Shown: in pieces, positions 39,045 through 49,387 of the stretch
How the letters are laid out: each line of letters opens with the position of its first letter
Position numbering within the stretch: position 1 is the first letter of the stretch
NCBI RefSeq assembly: GCF_017347095.1
Contig: NZ_JADPRZ010000001.1
Coordinates: 248,001-312,000 of the forward strand
Length of the DNA stretch: 64,000 bases
Direction: 5' to 3'
From: Sporosarcina sp. E16_8
GTDB lineage: Bacteria; Bacillota; Bacilli; Bacillales_A; Planococcaceae
Made by a program: the position numbers and the translations under genes
The notes under the pieces: generated by a model
The model's database searches: none
What the model was told of the DNA's origin: nothing
The model's input: only the letters and a program-made list of their open reading frames with translations

Positions 39045-39065
39045 ACATACACTCCCATTCTGTCT

Positions 39066-40457
<1,392 letters not shown>

Positions 40458-40472
40458 TCGCCCACCTCCCTA

Positions 40473-41324
40473 TTATTTTGAACGTTTCATATTAACTCGT
40501 AGTTTTTTTACTGAAATTAATAGTGAAATAACCGTTAGTGACAAATAGAAAATAAGATAGCCAATCCAAATCGGGAATTTCACTTGCGTCATTTCCGAAA
40601 TACTATCCCCCATTCCCTGCGAAAGGAATGAAGCGAAAAGAATCGCCGGATTTATTGACGCGAGAATATGCCCGAGGTATGAAGTTGTCGGCGCACCTGT
40701 TCCCGTGTGATTGAACGCTGTCATTTGCAGTACAATCAAGAATATAAACCCGGTGACGACCGATAGGAACAGCATTGTTCCATACGTTGCAATCATCGAA
40801 ACAATCGTCCGGCGAATGAGCGTGGAAAACATAACACCCACACTGCCAATCGCAAGAAGCGTTACAAATAAGAACAAGAACACTTTAACAAAGTCCAATG
40901 GAGAAATACCGCCGAATAAGAACACTAAACTATAGACCGGTAATCCCGCCACAATGAGCAACAACAGGAAAGCAATTGACGACGACAACTTTCCTGAAAT
41001 GATTTGAAATGAGCTTTGTGATGTCGTCAATAAAATTGACAATGTTTGTTTTTCTCTTTCCGAACTGATTGCTCCAGCTGTCAAACCCGGTGTGATGAAT
41101 AACACAAGTCCTAGTTGGATAAATGCCAACAGCCCAAACAAGATGAAACTTTCACTAGGTCTGAAATAAGACGTCCCTGACACCGTCATTGTCGCATAGA
41201 TGAAACCAAAAACAAAAATACACATTGCTATCAAGTAGAATAGGATACCTATGAAGCTTTTGGGTGATCGAAATCTTAATTTCAATTCTTTAAAGAGGAC
41301 CGGATTATTGAAATTCATTTTCAT
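40473..41324 (-). CDS. ABC-2 type transporter permease
   Basis: 283 aa with six hydrophobic helices. It starts MKMNFNNPVLFKELKLRFRSPKS, the usual amphipathic start of ABC-2 permeases, eight bases after AAAGGAG; one base after the end of the ATPase gene. The pattern TPGLTAGAISSEREKQTLSILLTT is the permease coupling-helix motif. With the ATPase it should form an exporter resembling the GldF/NosY class. Substrate unknown. Confidence 0.88.
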   Translation of the reverse strand: MKMNFNNPVLFKELKLRFRSPKSFIGILFYLIAMCIFVFGFIYATMTVSGTSYFRPSESFILFGLLAFIQLGLVLFITPGLTAGAISSEREKQTLSILLTTSQSSFQIISGKLSSSIAFLLLLIVAGLPVYSLVFLFGGISPLDFVKVFLFLFVTLLAIGSVGVMFSTLIRRTIVSMIATYGTMLFLSVVTGFIFLIVLQMTAFNHTGTGAPTTSYLGHILASINPAILFASFLSQGMGDSISEMTQVKFPIWIGYLIFYLSLTVISLLISVKKLRVNMKRSK

Positions 41325-41325
41325 A

Positions 41326-42255
41326 TTAATCGGCTCCTTTCGTAATTTCCATGAACACATCCTCCAGATTGGTCACATGTTCCATGAATGAAAGGATTGG
41401 AATATTATTCATGATAGCTCGCTTCAACAAAATGACCTGATCTTCTTCTGTTCCTTTATATGAAAAACTGATGCCATCGTTAGCATCCAGCTGTTCGATA
41501 TTCGTTACGTACGGATCTTCTTCGAAAAATGCAATCGTGTTATCAAGCTGCCCAGCCAAACGGACCGTAATGACTCTCTCGCCGCGAAGTTTATCCTGAA
41601 TTTCGGCAACGGAGCCATGCGCGATGAGACGGCCATTATCAATCACCCCTATTTCATCACACATTTCCGCAAGCTCAGGCAAAATATGCGACGAAATTAA
41701 AATTGTTTTCCCCATCTTTTTCAATGTTCTTAGAATGTCTCTCATCTCAACACGTGCACGCGGATCAAGTCCAGATGCAGGTTCGTCAAGAATAAGCACT
41801 TTAGGATCATGGATAAGACTGCGCGCCAAGCAAAGTCGCTGCTTCATCCCCCGCGATAAAAGGTCTACGTATGCATGACGCTTATGTGACAAATTGACAA
41901 GTTCCAGCAATTGCGGAATAAGCTTTTGACGCTCCGCTTCAGGAATTCCGTAGCTCGCACCGTAAAAGTCTAGGTACTCATCCGCCTTCAGCTGATCATA
42001 GACACCAAAAAAGTCAGGCATATAGCCAATCATTTTACGCACTGCCTGCGGATTCTTCCGGATATTAACCCCGTCGATGAAGACATCCCCTGCTGTCGGT
42101 TGCAATAAGGTCGCAAGAATGAGGAATGTCGTCGATTTCCCAGCTCCGTTCGCACCAACAAACCCAAATACTGTTCCTTCACTCAACGTCAAATTCAAAT
42201 TATCAAGCGCTTTGAATTGCCCGTACTTTTTTGTAAGTCCTTTGATTTCTATCAT
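41326..42255 (-). CDS. ABC transporter ATPase (CcmA/GldA-like)
   Basis: 309 aa. Walker A GFVGANGAGKSTTF (about 33-45), signature LLSRGMKQRLCLARSLIHDP, Walker B VLILDEPASGLDPRARVEM, switch His SSHILPE. A C-terminal extension of about 90 residues is typical of single-domain ABC-2 exporters. It starts inside the end of the 802-aa gene through a four-base ATGA overlap. Confidence 0.92.
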   Translation of the reverse strand: MIEIKGLTKKYGQFKALDNLNLTLSEGTVFGFVGANGAGKSTTFLILATLLQPTAGDVFIDGVNIRKNPQAVRKMIGYMPDFFGVYDQLKADEYLDFYGASYGIPEAERQKLIPQLLELVNLSHKRHAYVDLLSRGMKQRLCLARSLIHDPKVLILDEPASGLDPRARVEMRDILRTLKKMGKTILISSHILPELAEMCDEIGVIDNGRLIAHGSVAEIQDKLRGERVITVRLAGQLDNTIAFFEEDPYVTNIEQLDANDGISFSYKGTEEDQVILLKRAIMNNIPILSFMEHVTNLEDVFMEITKGAD

Positions 42256-44660
42256 TCCGACACCTCCCCTTTCAGCTTCAGCATCGGTGCACGGCCTTGA
42301 TTGCCATTCTTTTCATCATGAAAAGTGATTTGGACAACAACTTTTCCATCAGGTGTTATATAGTCGTTTGTATTTTCCGTCTTCACCAATTTTCCTGACT
42401 CTGACTGTTCGAATTGGCCAGACCGCACATTTAATAGGCTGACATCATATAGCTGTTTTTGTATTTTCGAAAGTTCTAGCGATGTCCATTTTATGTTCTT
42501 CCCTATTAATCCCTCTGGTAATTGCCATGTTTGATTGTAGACGGACTCATTAAAGTAATATTCGTCTGTACCATATCCCTGTGAATCAGGCTGAAACTGT
42601 CCATCCTCCGACAGCATCGACATCTCCATCATCTCAGGTTCAACTGTAAACGCATCAGTCAACGTCACATCCACCATTGCCGGTTGGATGAGCATCGTTA
42701 ATGCTGATATGGAAGGTTTCACCTTAAGTAGTTCAATAGGAACAATCTGTGTATCCGTATAACCGATTATGACAGGATTCGAAGTCTTGTTCATATAATC
42801 ACCGGAAAACGAAAGAAGGCTGTCTTTCCTCATCTTCGTCAGGTCATCCATATTGACTGGTGAAGGATTCATGTACGAATTAAACATCGATTTTCTTGGA
42901 AGCAATGTAGAAGTTTTCAACGTTTCATCCACTTGAGCCGTTTCCCCCGGCCCAAGATCACCAATTGGAATCAGTTTTTTTCCTGACCAAATCGCTACAT
43001 CTGTTAATGCAAACGGAAATTCATTCGTCACTGAGCCCGTCAATTTTTTATCCGTGACATTCAATTGGATAGCGTAATTCCCTTGCTTTTCGACCCTTGT
43101 TTCCCCATAGACTGTCCCTACATTCCAATAGCCGATATTGCGAAGGTGCATCGTTGTACCCGCTGCATCCTTTTCAACAATTGCCTGCTTATGAATAGTC
43201 CCTTGAGTGGACGTGAAAGGATCATTATTTGGCAACGAAGCACCAAGCGTTGTTTCAGCAGGTGCGGAAAATGTAAAGTTCCCAGATTTATTGGTTAGAA
43301 TAGACTCCGCATAAAACCCCGTCAAACTACCATCCTGTTCAACATTTAATAGTGCGGTATGTTGAATTTGTGCTCTTCCAATTCGATCTTTCGCTCCGTA
43401 TGCAAATATGGCAATAGACGCCAGTATCGCAATGGAAGGAATAATCCACCATGCATATTCTCGTTTGTCTTTCCGTTTAAGAATAAAGTAAAGCACTGGT
43501 ATAATAAGAACAATATAGAAAATAATTATTCCGAAAATTAACGGCGCTGAGACTTTGAATGAAGGAAACAATTCGTTGGTACTGCCTACCGTCTGGACAA
43601 TCGCATTACTCGGATTGTCATGAGGATTCTGCCCCAATTGATTTGAATGTCCCGTCTTATCGAATAATGTACCCCAGAATGCCGGCATTCCAACCATTTT
43701 AGCGATTGGGTCATCGCCGAGCGAGAAAGCCGTCTGGACAATCTGTCCCTGGCCCAAATCGGAATAGGCAACTAGGACATTGCCTTCATCTTCGAGTAGT
43801 GACAATGCACCCGGATTTAATTCTGATAAATAAGAAGGGATAGTACCTTCAAATCCTTTTGTTCCTGCCCACTTATTCAAAACATCAGGATTCGCATCGG
43901 AACTCCCTTTCAACGTCAGGGGCAACCGGTCTGAAAAGATACCCGTCTCCGCTTTCACGTTGTCAGAACCTCCGATTACTAAGATGCCTCCTGAACGAAC
44001 CCATCCTACCAACGCATTCTGTTTCTTTTCAGATAAATCAGCAAGGGGATATTCATCGATAATGATAAAATCTGCCGCTCCCCATCCTGCTGCTTCTTCC
44101 GGGAAATTGGGTTCCCCCATTTTCGACGCGCTTATGATTTGGCTAGTCGAAGCATTCGAAACTCGGCTATTTTTCAAAGCGCCAAGACGATCCGGATTAT
44201 CCGTAAACGTTACGATGAATTTCGAATCATCATAATACATGGTCGTTGTTAACTTTTGTGCACCTTTATGTACAATTTCCTTGCCTTTTTCCCATCCACC
44301 TTCATATAGGAAAATCGTTTTCGTGTTCGCCATTCCCCCATACATATTATTCATATCAGTCATATTCGGGATAACAAGCGAAATCGTTTTGGTCTCTCCA
44401 GCACCGACATCAAGAGGTATCGCTTCCCCACTTCCTGTCGTGAAATAACTCGGTACATCGATTACAAGATCCCCGCTAAATGCAGTTCCACTGTTTTCGA
44501 TCACAATTATTATTGGTGCACCTTTTCCTTCCTTCGCTTTACCGTCGATGCCTGCCGAAACACTTACTTTTAAATCTGGAGCTGCAAGAGCATTGACTTC
44601 CGGAATGAAGACAATCAATCCGATTAGCAGAACCAAAAACATCGAAATCTTTCTCCACAT
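42252..44660 (-). CDS. Exported membrane protein with GATase-like domain
   Basis: 802 aa. Signal peptide (MWRKISMFLVLLIGLIVFIPEVNALA), an Ig-like beta domain (about 30-130), an amidotransferase-like segment ADFIIIDEYPLADLSEKKQ ... GGILVIGGSDN (about 195-240), a transmembrane hairpin near 385-450 and a second large extracellular or cytosolic beta-rich region. It heads the eight-gene operon, preceded by GGAGGAG. In plan it recalls GldG-type accessory proteins of ABC exporters, but no sequence family is recognised with confidence. Confidence 0.75.
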   Translation of the reverse strand: MWRKISMFLVLLIGLIVFIPEVNALAAPDLKVSVSAGIDGKAKEGKGAPIIIVIENSGTAFSGDLVIDVPSYFTTGSGEAIPLDVGAGETKTISLVIPNMTDMNNMYGGMANTKTIFLYEGGWEKGKEIVHKGAQKLTTTMYYDDSKFIVTFTDNPDRLGALKNSRVSNASTSQIISASKMGEPNFPEEAAGWGAADFIIIDEYPLADLSEKKQNALVGWVRSGGILVIGGSDNVKAETGIFSDRLPLTLKGSSDANPDVLNKWAGTKGFEGTIPSYLSELNPGALSLLEDEGNVLVAYSDLGQGQIVQTAFSLGDDPIAKMVGMPAFWGTLFDKTGHSNQLGQNPHDNPSNAIVQTVGSTNELFPSFKVSAPLIFGIIIFYIVLIIPVLYFILKRKDKREYAWWIIPSIAILASIAIFAYGAKDRIGRAQIQHTALLNVEQDGSLTGFYAESILTNKSGNFTFSAPAETTLGASLPNNDPFTSTQGTIHKQAIVEKDAAGTTMHLRNIGYWNVGTVYGETRVEKQGNYAIQLNVTDKKLTGSVTNEFPFALTDVAIWSGKKLIPIGDLGPGETAQVDETLKTSTLLPRKSMFNSYMNPSPVNMDDLTKMRKDSLLSFSGDYMNKTSNPVIIGYTDTQIVPIELLKVKPSISALTMLIQPAMVDVTLTDAFTVEPEMMEMSMLSEDGQFQPDSQGYGTDEYYFNESVYNQTWQLPEGLIGKNIKWTSLELSKIQKQLYDVSLLNVRSGQFEQSESGKLVKTENTNDYITPDGKVVVQITFHDEKNGNQGRAPMLKLKGEVSE

Positions 44661-44738
44661 ACCATTCTCCTCCTGTCATGTAGACTTATAGTTCTCATCT
44701 ATTAGTACGAACGAGACAACCTAAAGTTCCTTTAATTC

Positions 44739-45632
44739 TCAATAATTGTAATCTTTTTGTAATCTTTCGGCATGACTTTGTACAATTTGTGTGAAAGCAT
44801 CCACTTGTTTTAGTGCAAATGAAGATTCATAGCCGATTAACCATGTATCTCGCGTCAGTTCAAACTCCTCTTCATTATTCAAAAGTGGCATTTTATTGAC
44901 ATCTTCATCACCTGTCAATGTAATTGACGGTAATATCGCATAGCCGATGCCGTTTAATGCTAGTTGCTTACAAGTCTCAATCTGATCGACTGTGATTTGA
45001 CGCCCTGGTTTTTGGTCGAAATGTCGCTGCCACCAACGCTGAATTTCCATATGGTAATTCGAGTCACTCTTAAATTGAATAAATGGACGTGTCGTATCTT
45101 TCAATTCTTCGATTGTCGTAATTTCACGGTCCACTAAATAGAGGCGGTCACGGAATAAATACGTTTTTTTACTCTTCCAATCTACCTGGCCACGCACAAT
45201 TCCAACATGAGCTTCTCCTTCATATAAGGCTTTAACAATTTCTGAACTCCATCCCGTTATGAGCGAGATTTTGGCATCTGGATACATTTCAACGTACTCT
45301 TTCAATACTTGTGGCAACCACGTCTGCCCTACGATTGACGCACATGCAATTTTCAATGTGCCGTGCACTTTATCCGCCATCGATGCAATCATTTCAAAGG
45401 TTTCTTCCCGTTTTACAATCGCATCACGTGCATAATCGATGACCAGTTCTCCCGCTGGCGTCGGCTCAAGCCCTTTCTGCGAGCGGATGAACAATAACGT
45501 TCCCCACTCCTTTTCAATTGACTGTAATCGCTGGGAAAGTGCCGGTTGCGATAAAAAAAGTCGCTCTGCAGCCTTTCGCATATTCCCTTCTTCTGCTAAT
45601 GCTTTAATGATTTCAAGTTCTGTCGTTGTCAT
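44739..45632 (-). CDS. ccpC: LysR-type regulator CcpC
   Basis: 297 aa. N-terminal winged helix (NMRKAAERLFLSQPALSQRL) and an effector domain with the segments KISLITGWSSEIVK, RPFIQFKSDS and QIETCKQLALNGIGYAILPS that match B. subtilis CcpC (YkuM) closely. CcpC represses citrate synthase and aconitase genes and responds to citrate. Its targets are not in this window. It overlaps the upstream MFS gene by 20 bp, an arrangement not seen in B. subtilis, and stands 78 bp upstream of the MoxR/VWA/ABC operon. Confidence 0.92.
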   Translation of the reverse strand: MTTTELEIIKALAEEGNMRKAAERLFLSQPALSQRLQSIEKEWGTLLFIRSQKGLEPTPAGELVIDYARDAIVKREETFEMIASMADKVHGTLKIACASIVGQTWLPQVLKEYVEMYPDAKISLITGWSSEIVKALYEGEAHVGIVRGQVDWKSKKTYLFRDRLYLVDREITTIEELKDTTRPFIQFKSDSNYHMEIQRWWQRHFDQKPGRQITVDQIETCKQLALNGIGYAILPSITLTGDEDVNKMPLLNNEEEFELTRDTWLIGYESSFALKQVDAFTQIVQSHAERLQKDYNY

Positions 45633-47106
45633 TCAAATACCCCTTCCCACGTGGAATTTTCAATATTAGGAGCAAGCTGATAACAGCAAAAATGGCTACA
45701 GTAATATACACCCATTGCAACGAACCATCAAGCGCATTTTGTAACAGCTGTACTTTTGTTGCGGGTATAGTTTGTCTCATTTCATCCGTCAAAAGTAAAT
45801 TGACATCATCTAAACTATAATTCAAATCATCATTTTTGAAACGAGCCATTAACATGCCATTTAAAATCGCGCCGAATAATGCCGCCCCTACCGTATTTCC
45901 AAAATTCCGCATGAACATATTGGCAGCCGTCGCGGATCCCCGCGTCTCTCTCGGAACCGCCCCTTGGATTGTGACGGTGAACGATGTACTTGTCAGACCC
46001 ATACCGATGCCTACAAAAAAGCTCGCCATTGCAGCCCACCACGGTCCTGATCCAGCATCCATCATGACAAATAAAGTTGTTCCAAGAATAAGCGATATCC
46101 CCCCCACAAAAGATACGTGAAACGTACCGTAGCGGATTAACAAATGTCCTGCCATAGACGAAGCTATCGGCCAACCAATCGACATTGCAGTCAGGGTGAA
46201 TCCTGCGATAATCGCTGGCTGTTCCATCACACCTGTTACGAATGTCGGCAAATAAGAGGATACACCAATCAATATGATACCTGTCGTTAACGACACAAGA
46301 TTCGCATACAAGATCACGGGGTTTTTCCATAGGGCAAACGGCATGACTGGATCAATTGCTTGTCGTTCGACCCTAACAAATAACGCTAACGATCCAAGTC
46401 CTACAATAATGAAGGTGATACCGTAAAACGACATGTGACCGAATGCCTGACCCCCTTCGACAAGCCAATATATAATAGTGGATAACGATAGCGTAAGTAA
46501 GAAAGCACCTTTATAATCAATCGAAACTTTTTTCTCCCGCTTTGGTTCATGAAGAAACAGATAGATACCTACCATCGCGAGTATTCCAAGCGGCACATTC
46601 ACCCAGAAAACAAATTGCCAATTCATATAGTGGACAATCAGCCCACCAATTACCGGACCAGATACAGCCGAAATTCCCCATACACTGGATAAGTACCCTT
46701 GGACTTTTGCCCGCTCTTCCGTCGTATATATATCGCCAACAATCGTCGTAGCTATTGGCATGACCGCCCCCGCACCAAGGCCTTGAAGTAACCTGAATAC
46801 GATTAACTGCTCCATTGAATCGGCAAAACCACATAATATAGACCCAATAATAAATATCGTCAACCCAATAAACAAAATCGGTTTTCGGCCAAATAAATCC
46901 GCCAATTTACCATAAATGAGTACAGTGACCGTACTCATCAATAAATACGAAGAAAAAACCCAACTATATCTTGAAAAACCACCAAGGTCTGAAGCAATCG
47001 AAGGCATTGCTGTAGTTACAATCGTCGCTTCAACCGCACCGACAAACATTGCCAGCATGACAGAAATAAGCACAAGCGGGCGATTCGTTATTTTATTATT
47101 TTCCAC
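45613..47106 (-). CDS. MFS exporter, 14-TM EmrB/QacA family
   Basis: 497 aa, fourteen predicted transmembrane helices. Motif A GKLADLFGRKPIL, motif C WGISAVSGPVIGGLIV, and the DHA2 start (AMFVGAVEATIVTTAMPSI). Probable H+-coupled efflux of drugs or lipophilic compounds. Start is uncertain: ATG at 47115 is only one base from GGAG, so GTG at 47106 (ten bases away) is chosen. Its end overlaps ccpC, so both may share a transcript. A family A repeat lies directly upstream. Confidence 0.87.
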   Translation of the reverse strand: MENNKITNRPLVLISVMLAMFVGAVEATIVTTAMPSIASDLGGFSRYSWVFSSYLLMSTVTVLIYGKLADLFGRKPILFIGLTIFIIGSILCGFADSMEQLIVFRLLQGLGAGAVMPIATTIVGDIYTTEERAKVQGYLSSVWGISAVSGPVIGGLIVHYMNWQFVFWVNVPLGILAMVGIYLFLHEPKREKKVSIDYKGAFLLTLSLSTIIYWLVEGGQAFGHMSFYGITFIIVGLGSLALFVRVERQAIDPVMPFALWKNPVILYANLVSLTTGIILIGVSSYLPTFVTGVMEQPAIIAGFTLTAMSIGWPIASSMAGHLLIRYGTFHVSFVGGISLILGTTLFVMMDAGSGPWWAAMASFFVGIGMGLTSTSFTVTIQGAVPRETRGSATAANMFMRNFGNTVGAALFGAILNGMLMARFKNDDLNYSLDDVNLLLTDEMRQTIPATKVQLLQNALDGSLQWVYITVAIFAVISLLLILKIPRGKGYLNDNDRT

Positions 47107-47134
47107 TGTTTTCATTCTCCTTTTAAACAAGTAA

Positions 47135-47600
47135 AGCGCAAGCGCATGGTTAGACCCGAAAAGCGCTGGAGGGCCTTAAGATAAAGGCGCTCTTTGAATT
47201 TAACTTATGGACTGAAGCGACTCGAGGGGCTAGGCGCTGGAGTCTGGACAATTAAGGAACGCAGTCTAAAGGCGCGACGTCCTGTCGCAACGACTGCATG
47301 ACCTACTTCGTGTAGGCCCAAGCGCAAGGCGGCGCTCAGCTCCGACAGGCATAAGACGGTTTTCGAAGAGAGCGTACTTCAGTCCTCGCAGTAAACTGAC
47401 TTATGACCCGAGGAGTTTGCGCCTAGAGCTAGACAACTATTAAAGCGAAATCGCTTGTTAGTAATGAACGCAAGCTAAAGTCGCTGCGTCCTACGGCAAC
47501 GAGGAGGGATGCAGTTCAATCCCTCTCCACTGTATGACCAGCCTTCTAGGCGCTGAAGTCTGGACGTGGAATATCGTCTTCGTAGATTATCCACGGTCCG
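47135..47600. repeat. Large mosaic of dispersed repeat family A
   Basis: Starts AAGTAAAGCGCAAGCGCATGG, contains AAAAGCGCTGGAGGGCCTTA, GCGACGTCCTGTCGC hairpin, CTACTTCGTGTAGG hairpin, CATAAGACGG/CTTATGACCCG and the GGAGGGATGCAGTTCAATCC core, and ends GGCGCTGAAGTCTGGAC. About 460 bp with no gene; the longest copy in the window. Confidence 0.8.
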
Positions 47601-47626
47601 AGAACTTTATAGTTTCCTAAATACAG

Positions 47627-47656
47627 AAAAGGGCCCCAATTAGGAGCCCGCAATTT
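47627..47656 (-). terminator. Terminator of darB
   Basis: GGGCTCC, loop TAATT, GGGGCCC then TTTTC on the minus strand, 12 bases behind the gene. Confidence 0.6.
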
Positions 47657-47667
47657 AACCATAACGA

Positions 47668-48108
47668 TTATTCGACTGAGTAAATATATCTTTTAAATTG
47701 TTTCATTATGACTCTTCGCGTTAATATGCCTGCAAATGTGCCGTCTTCTTCCGTCACACAAAGAAATGTATGGTCAATTAATAAATCGAGCCCTTTTTGG
47801 AATCGATCCGTCGTTTTTATGGATGGCAAATCTGTTTGCATAATTTCATCAACTTTTAATTCGGCAAGACGTTCATATTCAATACGTTCAAGGCCTAAAA
47901 TAGAATCAGTAATCATCCCCATACTGAGTAACCCTTTTAAACGGTATTTCGCATCAAGGACTGGTATAGCTGAATAACCTGTTTTTGTTAGAACAAGGAG
48001 GGCGTGCTCTGCATTATTTCCAACCTGAACATGCGCAACTTTTTCAGATGAAATGATAAAATCCGCTATCGGTGTGAAAAGAAAATCCCTATTTTTTATA
48101 GAAATCAT
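47668..48108 (-). CDS. darB: Cyclic di-AMP receptor DarB/CbpB
   Basis: 146 aa made of two CBS domains. The segment VAHVQVGNNAEHALLVLTKTGYSAIPVLD is nearly the same as in B. subtilis DarB (YkuL); quoted partly, key residues are the VGNN and TKTGY blocks lining the nucleotide site. DarB binds cyclic di-AMP and, in its free form, stimulates the (p)ppGpp synthetase Rel and pyruvate carboxylase. Both pycA and the potassium-uptake genes ktrC/ktrD are in this window. Confidence 0.92.
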   Translation of the reverse strand: MISIKNRDFLFTPIADFIISSEKVAHVQVGNNAEHALLVLTKTGYSAIPVLDAKYRLKGLLSMGMITDSILGLERIEYERLAELKVDEIMQTDLPSIKTTDRFQKGLDLLIDHTFLCVTEEDGTFAGILTRRVIMKQFKRYIYSVE

Positions 48109-48206
48109 GTAAATCTACTCCTTCTTTAGCTATGCTAATCACCTTAAAACTACATATCTATCATATCATAAGAAGAACTTTCTATCCGTGAAAACGAAAA
48201 AGAAAA

Positions 48207-48226
48207 CCCCTTCTGTTAAGAAGAGG
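48207..48226 (-). terminator. Hairpin overlapping the end of the 48216 gene
   Basis: CCTCTTCT, loop TAAC, AGAAGGGG then TTTTCTTTTTC on the minus strand. The stop codon TAA is the loop. Confidence 0.65.
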
Positions 48227-48443
48227 CCGCATAATAGAAAATGACAATTCCGATGAAAAAGACAGCAACAAGAGCAATCCAAATAATTGGATTTAATGTA
48301 AATGGATGCTCTTCAATTGGACCAGGAATCTGATTATCCTGCACCTCGACAACAGGCACCTTGCTCCATTTCTTCACAGCGATAAAGCCGATTATACAAA
48401 TGATCAAAACAATGGTGATTAGTGGAACGGTCCATATATCCAA
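48216..48443 (-). CDS. Small two-helix membrane protein
   Basis: 75 aa: a transmembrane helix at about 5-24, a hydrophilic middle of about 22 residues (KWSKVPVVEVQDNQIPGPIEEHP) and a second helix at about 50-70. AAAGGAGAG precedes the ATG. It lies between darB and fadH on the same strand, where B. subtilis has other small genes. I do not recognise it. Confidence 0.65.
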   Translation of the reverse strand: MDIWTVPLITIVLIICIIGFIAVKKWSKVPVVEVQDNQIPGPIEEHPFTLNPIIWIALVAVFFIGIVIFYYAASS

Positions 48444-48495
48444 TGTATATCTCTCCTTTGGGGAGTAGGATGCGCAAAACAGCTACATTCTATCC

Positions 48496-49254
48496 TTAAA
48501 ACGGAGATTTGTTAAGCCATTGCCCACCGTCGAGTGTCACAATTTCTCCATTCATATAAGATGCCTTATCTGACATGATGAATGCCGCTAGTTCGGCAAT
48601 CTCCTCCGGCTTTCCAAGACGTCCCAAAGGAATCGATTCAAGTGTACGCTTAGCTACTTCATCTGACTGCCATAACTTCTCTGCGCCGCCAGTACGTTCA
48701 ATCGGACCAGGTGCAATACCATTCACACGGATGCCATATTGACTTCCCCATTCAACTGCCAAAGTGCGAGTTAACGACATGACACCTGCTTTGGCTGCCG
48801 CGGAATGAATGACGCCCGCGCCCGCATCCCATGCATATGTTGCAAGCATATTCAAAATAGATCCTTTTTGACCTTTTTCAATCCAGTACTTTCCAACCGC
48901 ACTCGAACAATAAAATGTGCCATTTAGTACAATATCGATAACAGACTTCCAGCCGTTTGGTGATAAATCTTCTGCTTTGACGATGAAGTTTCCTGCCGCA
49001 TTATTTACTAATCCATCAATTCTGCCAAACTTTTCATCCGTGAAAGCGACAAGCGCTGCAACTGATTCAACACTCCGCACATCCATCTGGAATGGATGTG
49101 CTCGATCCCCAATTTCTTCTTGTGCCGCTTTTAACCTATCTAAATCTCTACCCGTAATAACGACTTGCGCACCTTCGTCGGCAAATTTCTTCGCCATGTA
49201 TTTCCCCATCCCATTCGATCCGCCAGTTACAATTATGACTTTTCCATCAAACAC
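48496..49254 (-). CDS. fadH: 2,4-dienoyl-CoA reductase-type SDR (FadH/YkuF)
   Basis: 252 aa short-chain dehydrogenase for beta-oxidation of unsaturated fatty acids. NADP loop TGGSNGMGKYMA. The active site is of the dienoyl-CoA reductase subgroup: NNAAGNF, and the usual YxxxK is replaced by S-A-A-A-K in IHSAAAKAGV, as in mitochondrial DECR enzymes. GTG at 49254 follows GGGGG by seven bases. A FadR operator overlaps its promoter region, which independently supports a fatty-acid role. Confidence 0.9.
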   Translation of the reverse strand: MFDGKVIIVTGGSNGMGKYMAKKFADEGAQVVITGRDLDRLKAAQEEIGDRAHPFQMDVRSVESVAALVAFTDEKFGRIDGLVNNAAGNFIVKAEDLSPNGWKSVIDIVLNGTFYCSSAVGKYWIEKGQKGSILNMLATYAWDAGAGVIHSAAAKAGVMSLTRTLAVEWGSQYGIRVNGIAPGPIERTGGAEKLWQSDEVAKRTLESIPLGRLGKPEEIAELAAFIMSDKASYMNGEIVTLDGGQWLNKSPF

Positions 49255-49274
49255 AACAATTCCCCCTTTGTATA

Positions 49275-49294
49275 ATGAATGAATACTCACTCAT
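49275..49294. promoter_or_regulatory. FadR operator upstream of fadH
   Basis: ATGAATGAATACTCACTCAT agrees with the Bacillus FadR box (TGAATGAMTANTCATTCA) at all but about one position. FadR represses beta-oxidation genes until long-chain acyl-CoA is present. It is 21 bp before the fadH start. Confidence 0.85.
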
Positions 49295-49345
49295 AATTGT
49301 AACATGTTATTTAGTACCTGACGAGAAAAAAAGTAAGCGCTCAAC

Positions 49346-49381
49346 GAAAAATGGACAACAAATCTTCTCCGCTGTCCATTT
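49346..49381 (-). terminator. Terminator of the EAL gene
   Basis: AATGGACA, 15-base loop, TGTCCATT then TTTCG on the minus strand. Confidence 0.7.
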
Positions 49382-49387
49382 ACACCA

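Noticed and set aside
45830-46330. 166-codon minus-strand frame within the MFS gene
   Set aside because: Shifted shadow of the exporter; Cys/Arg-rich composition unlike a real protein.
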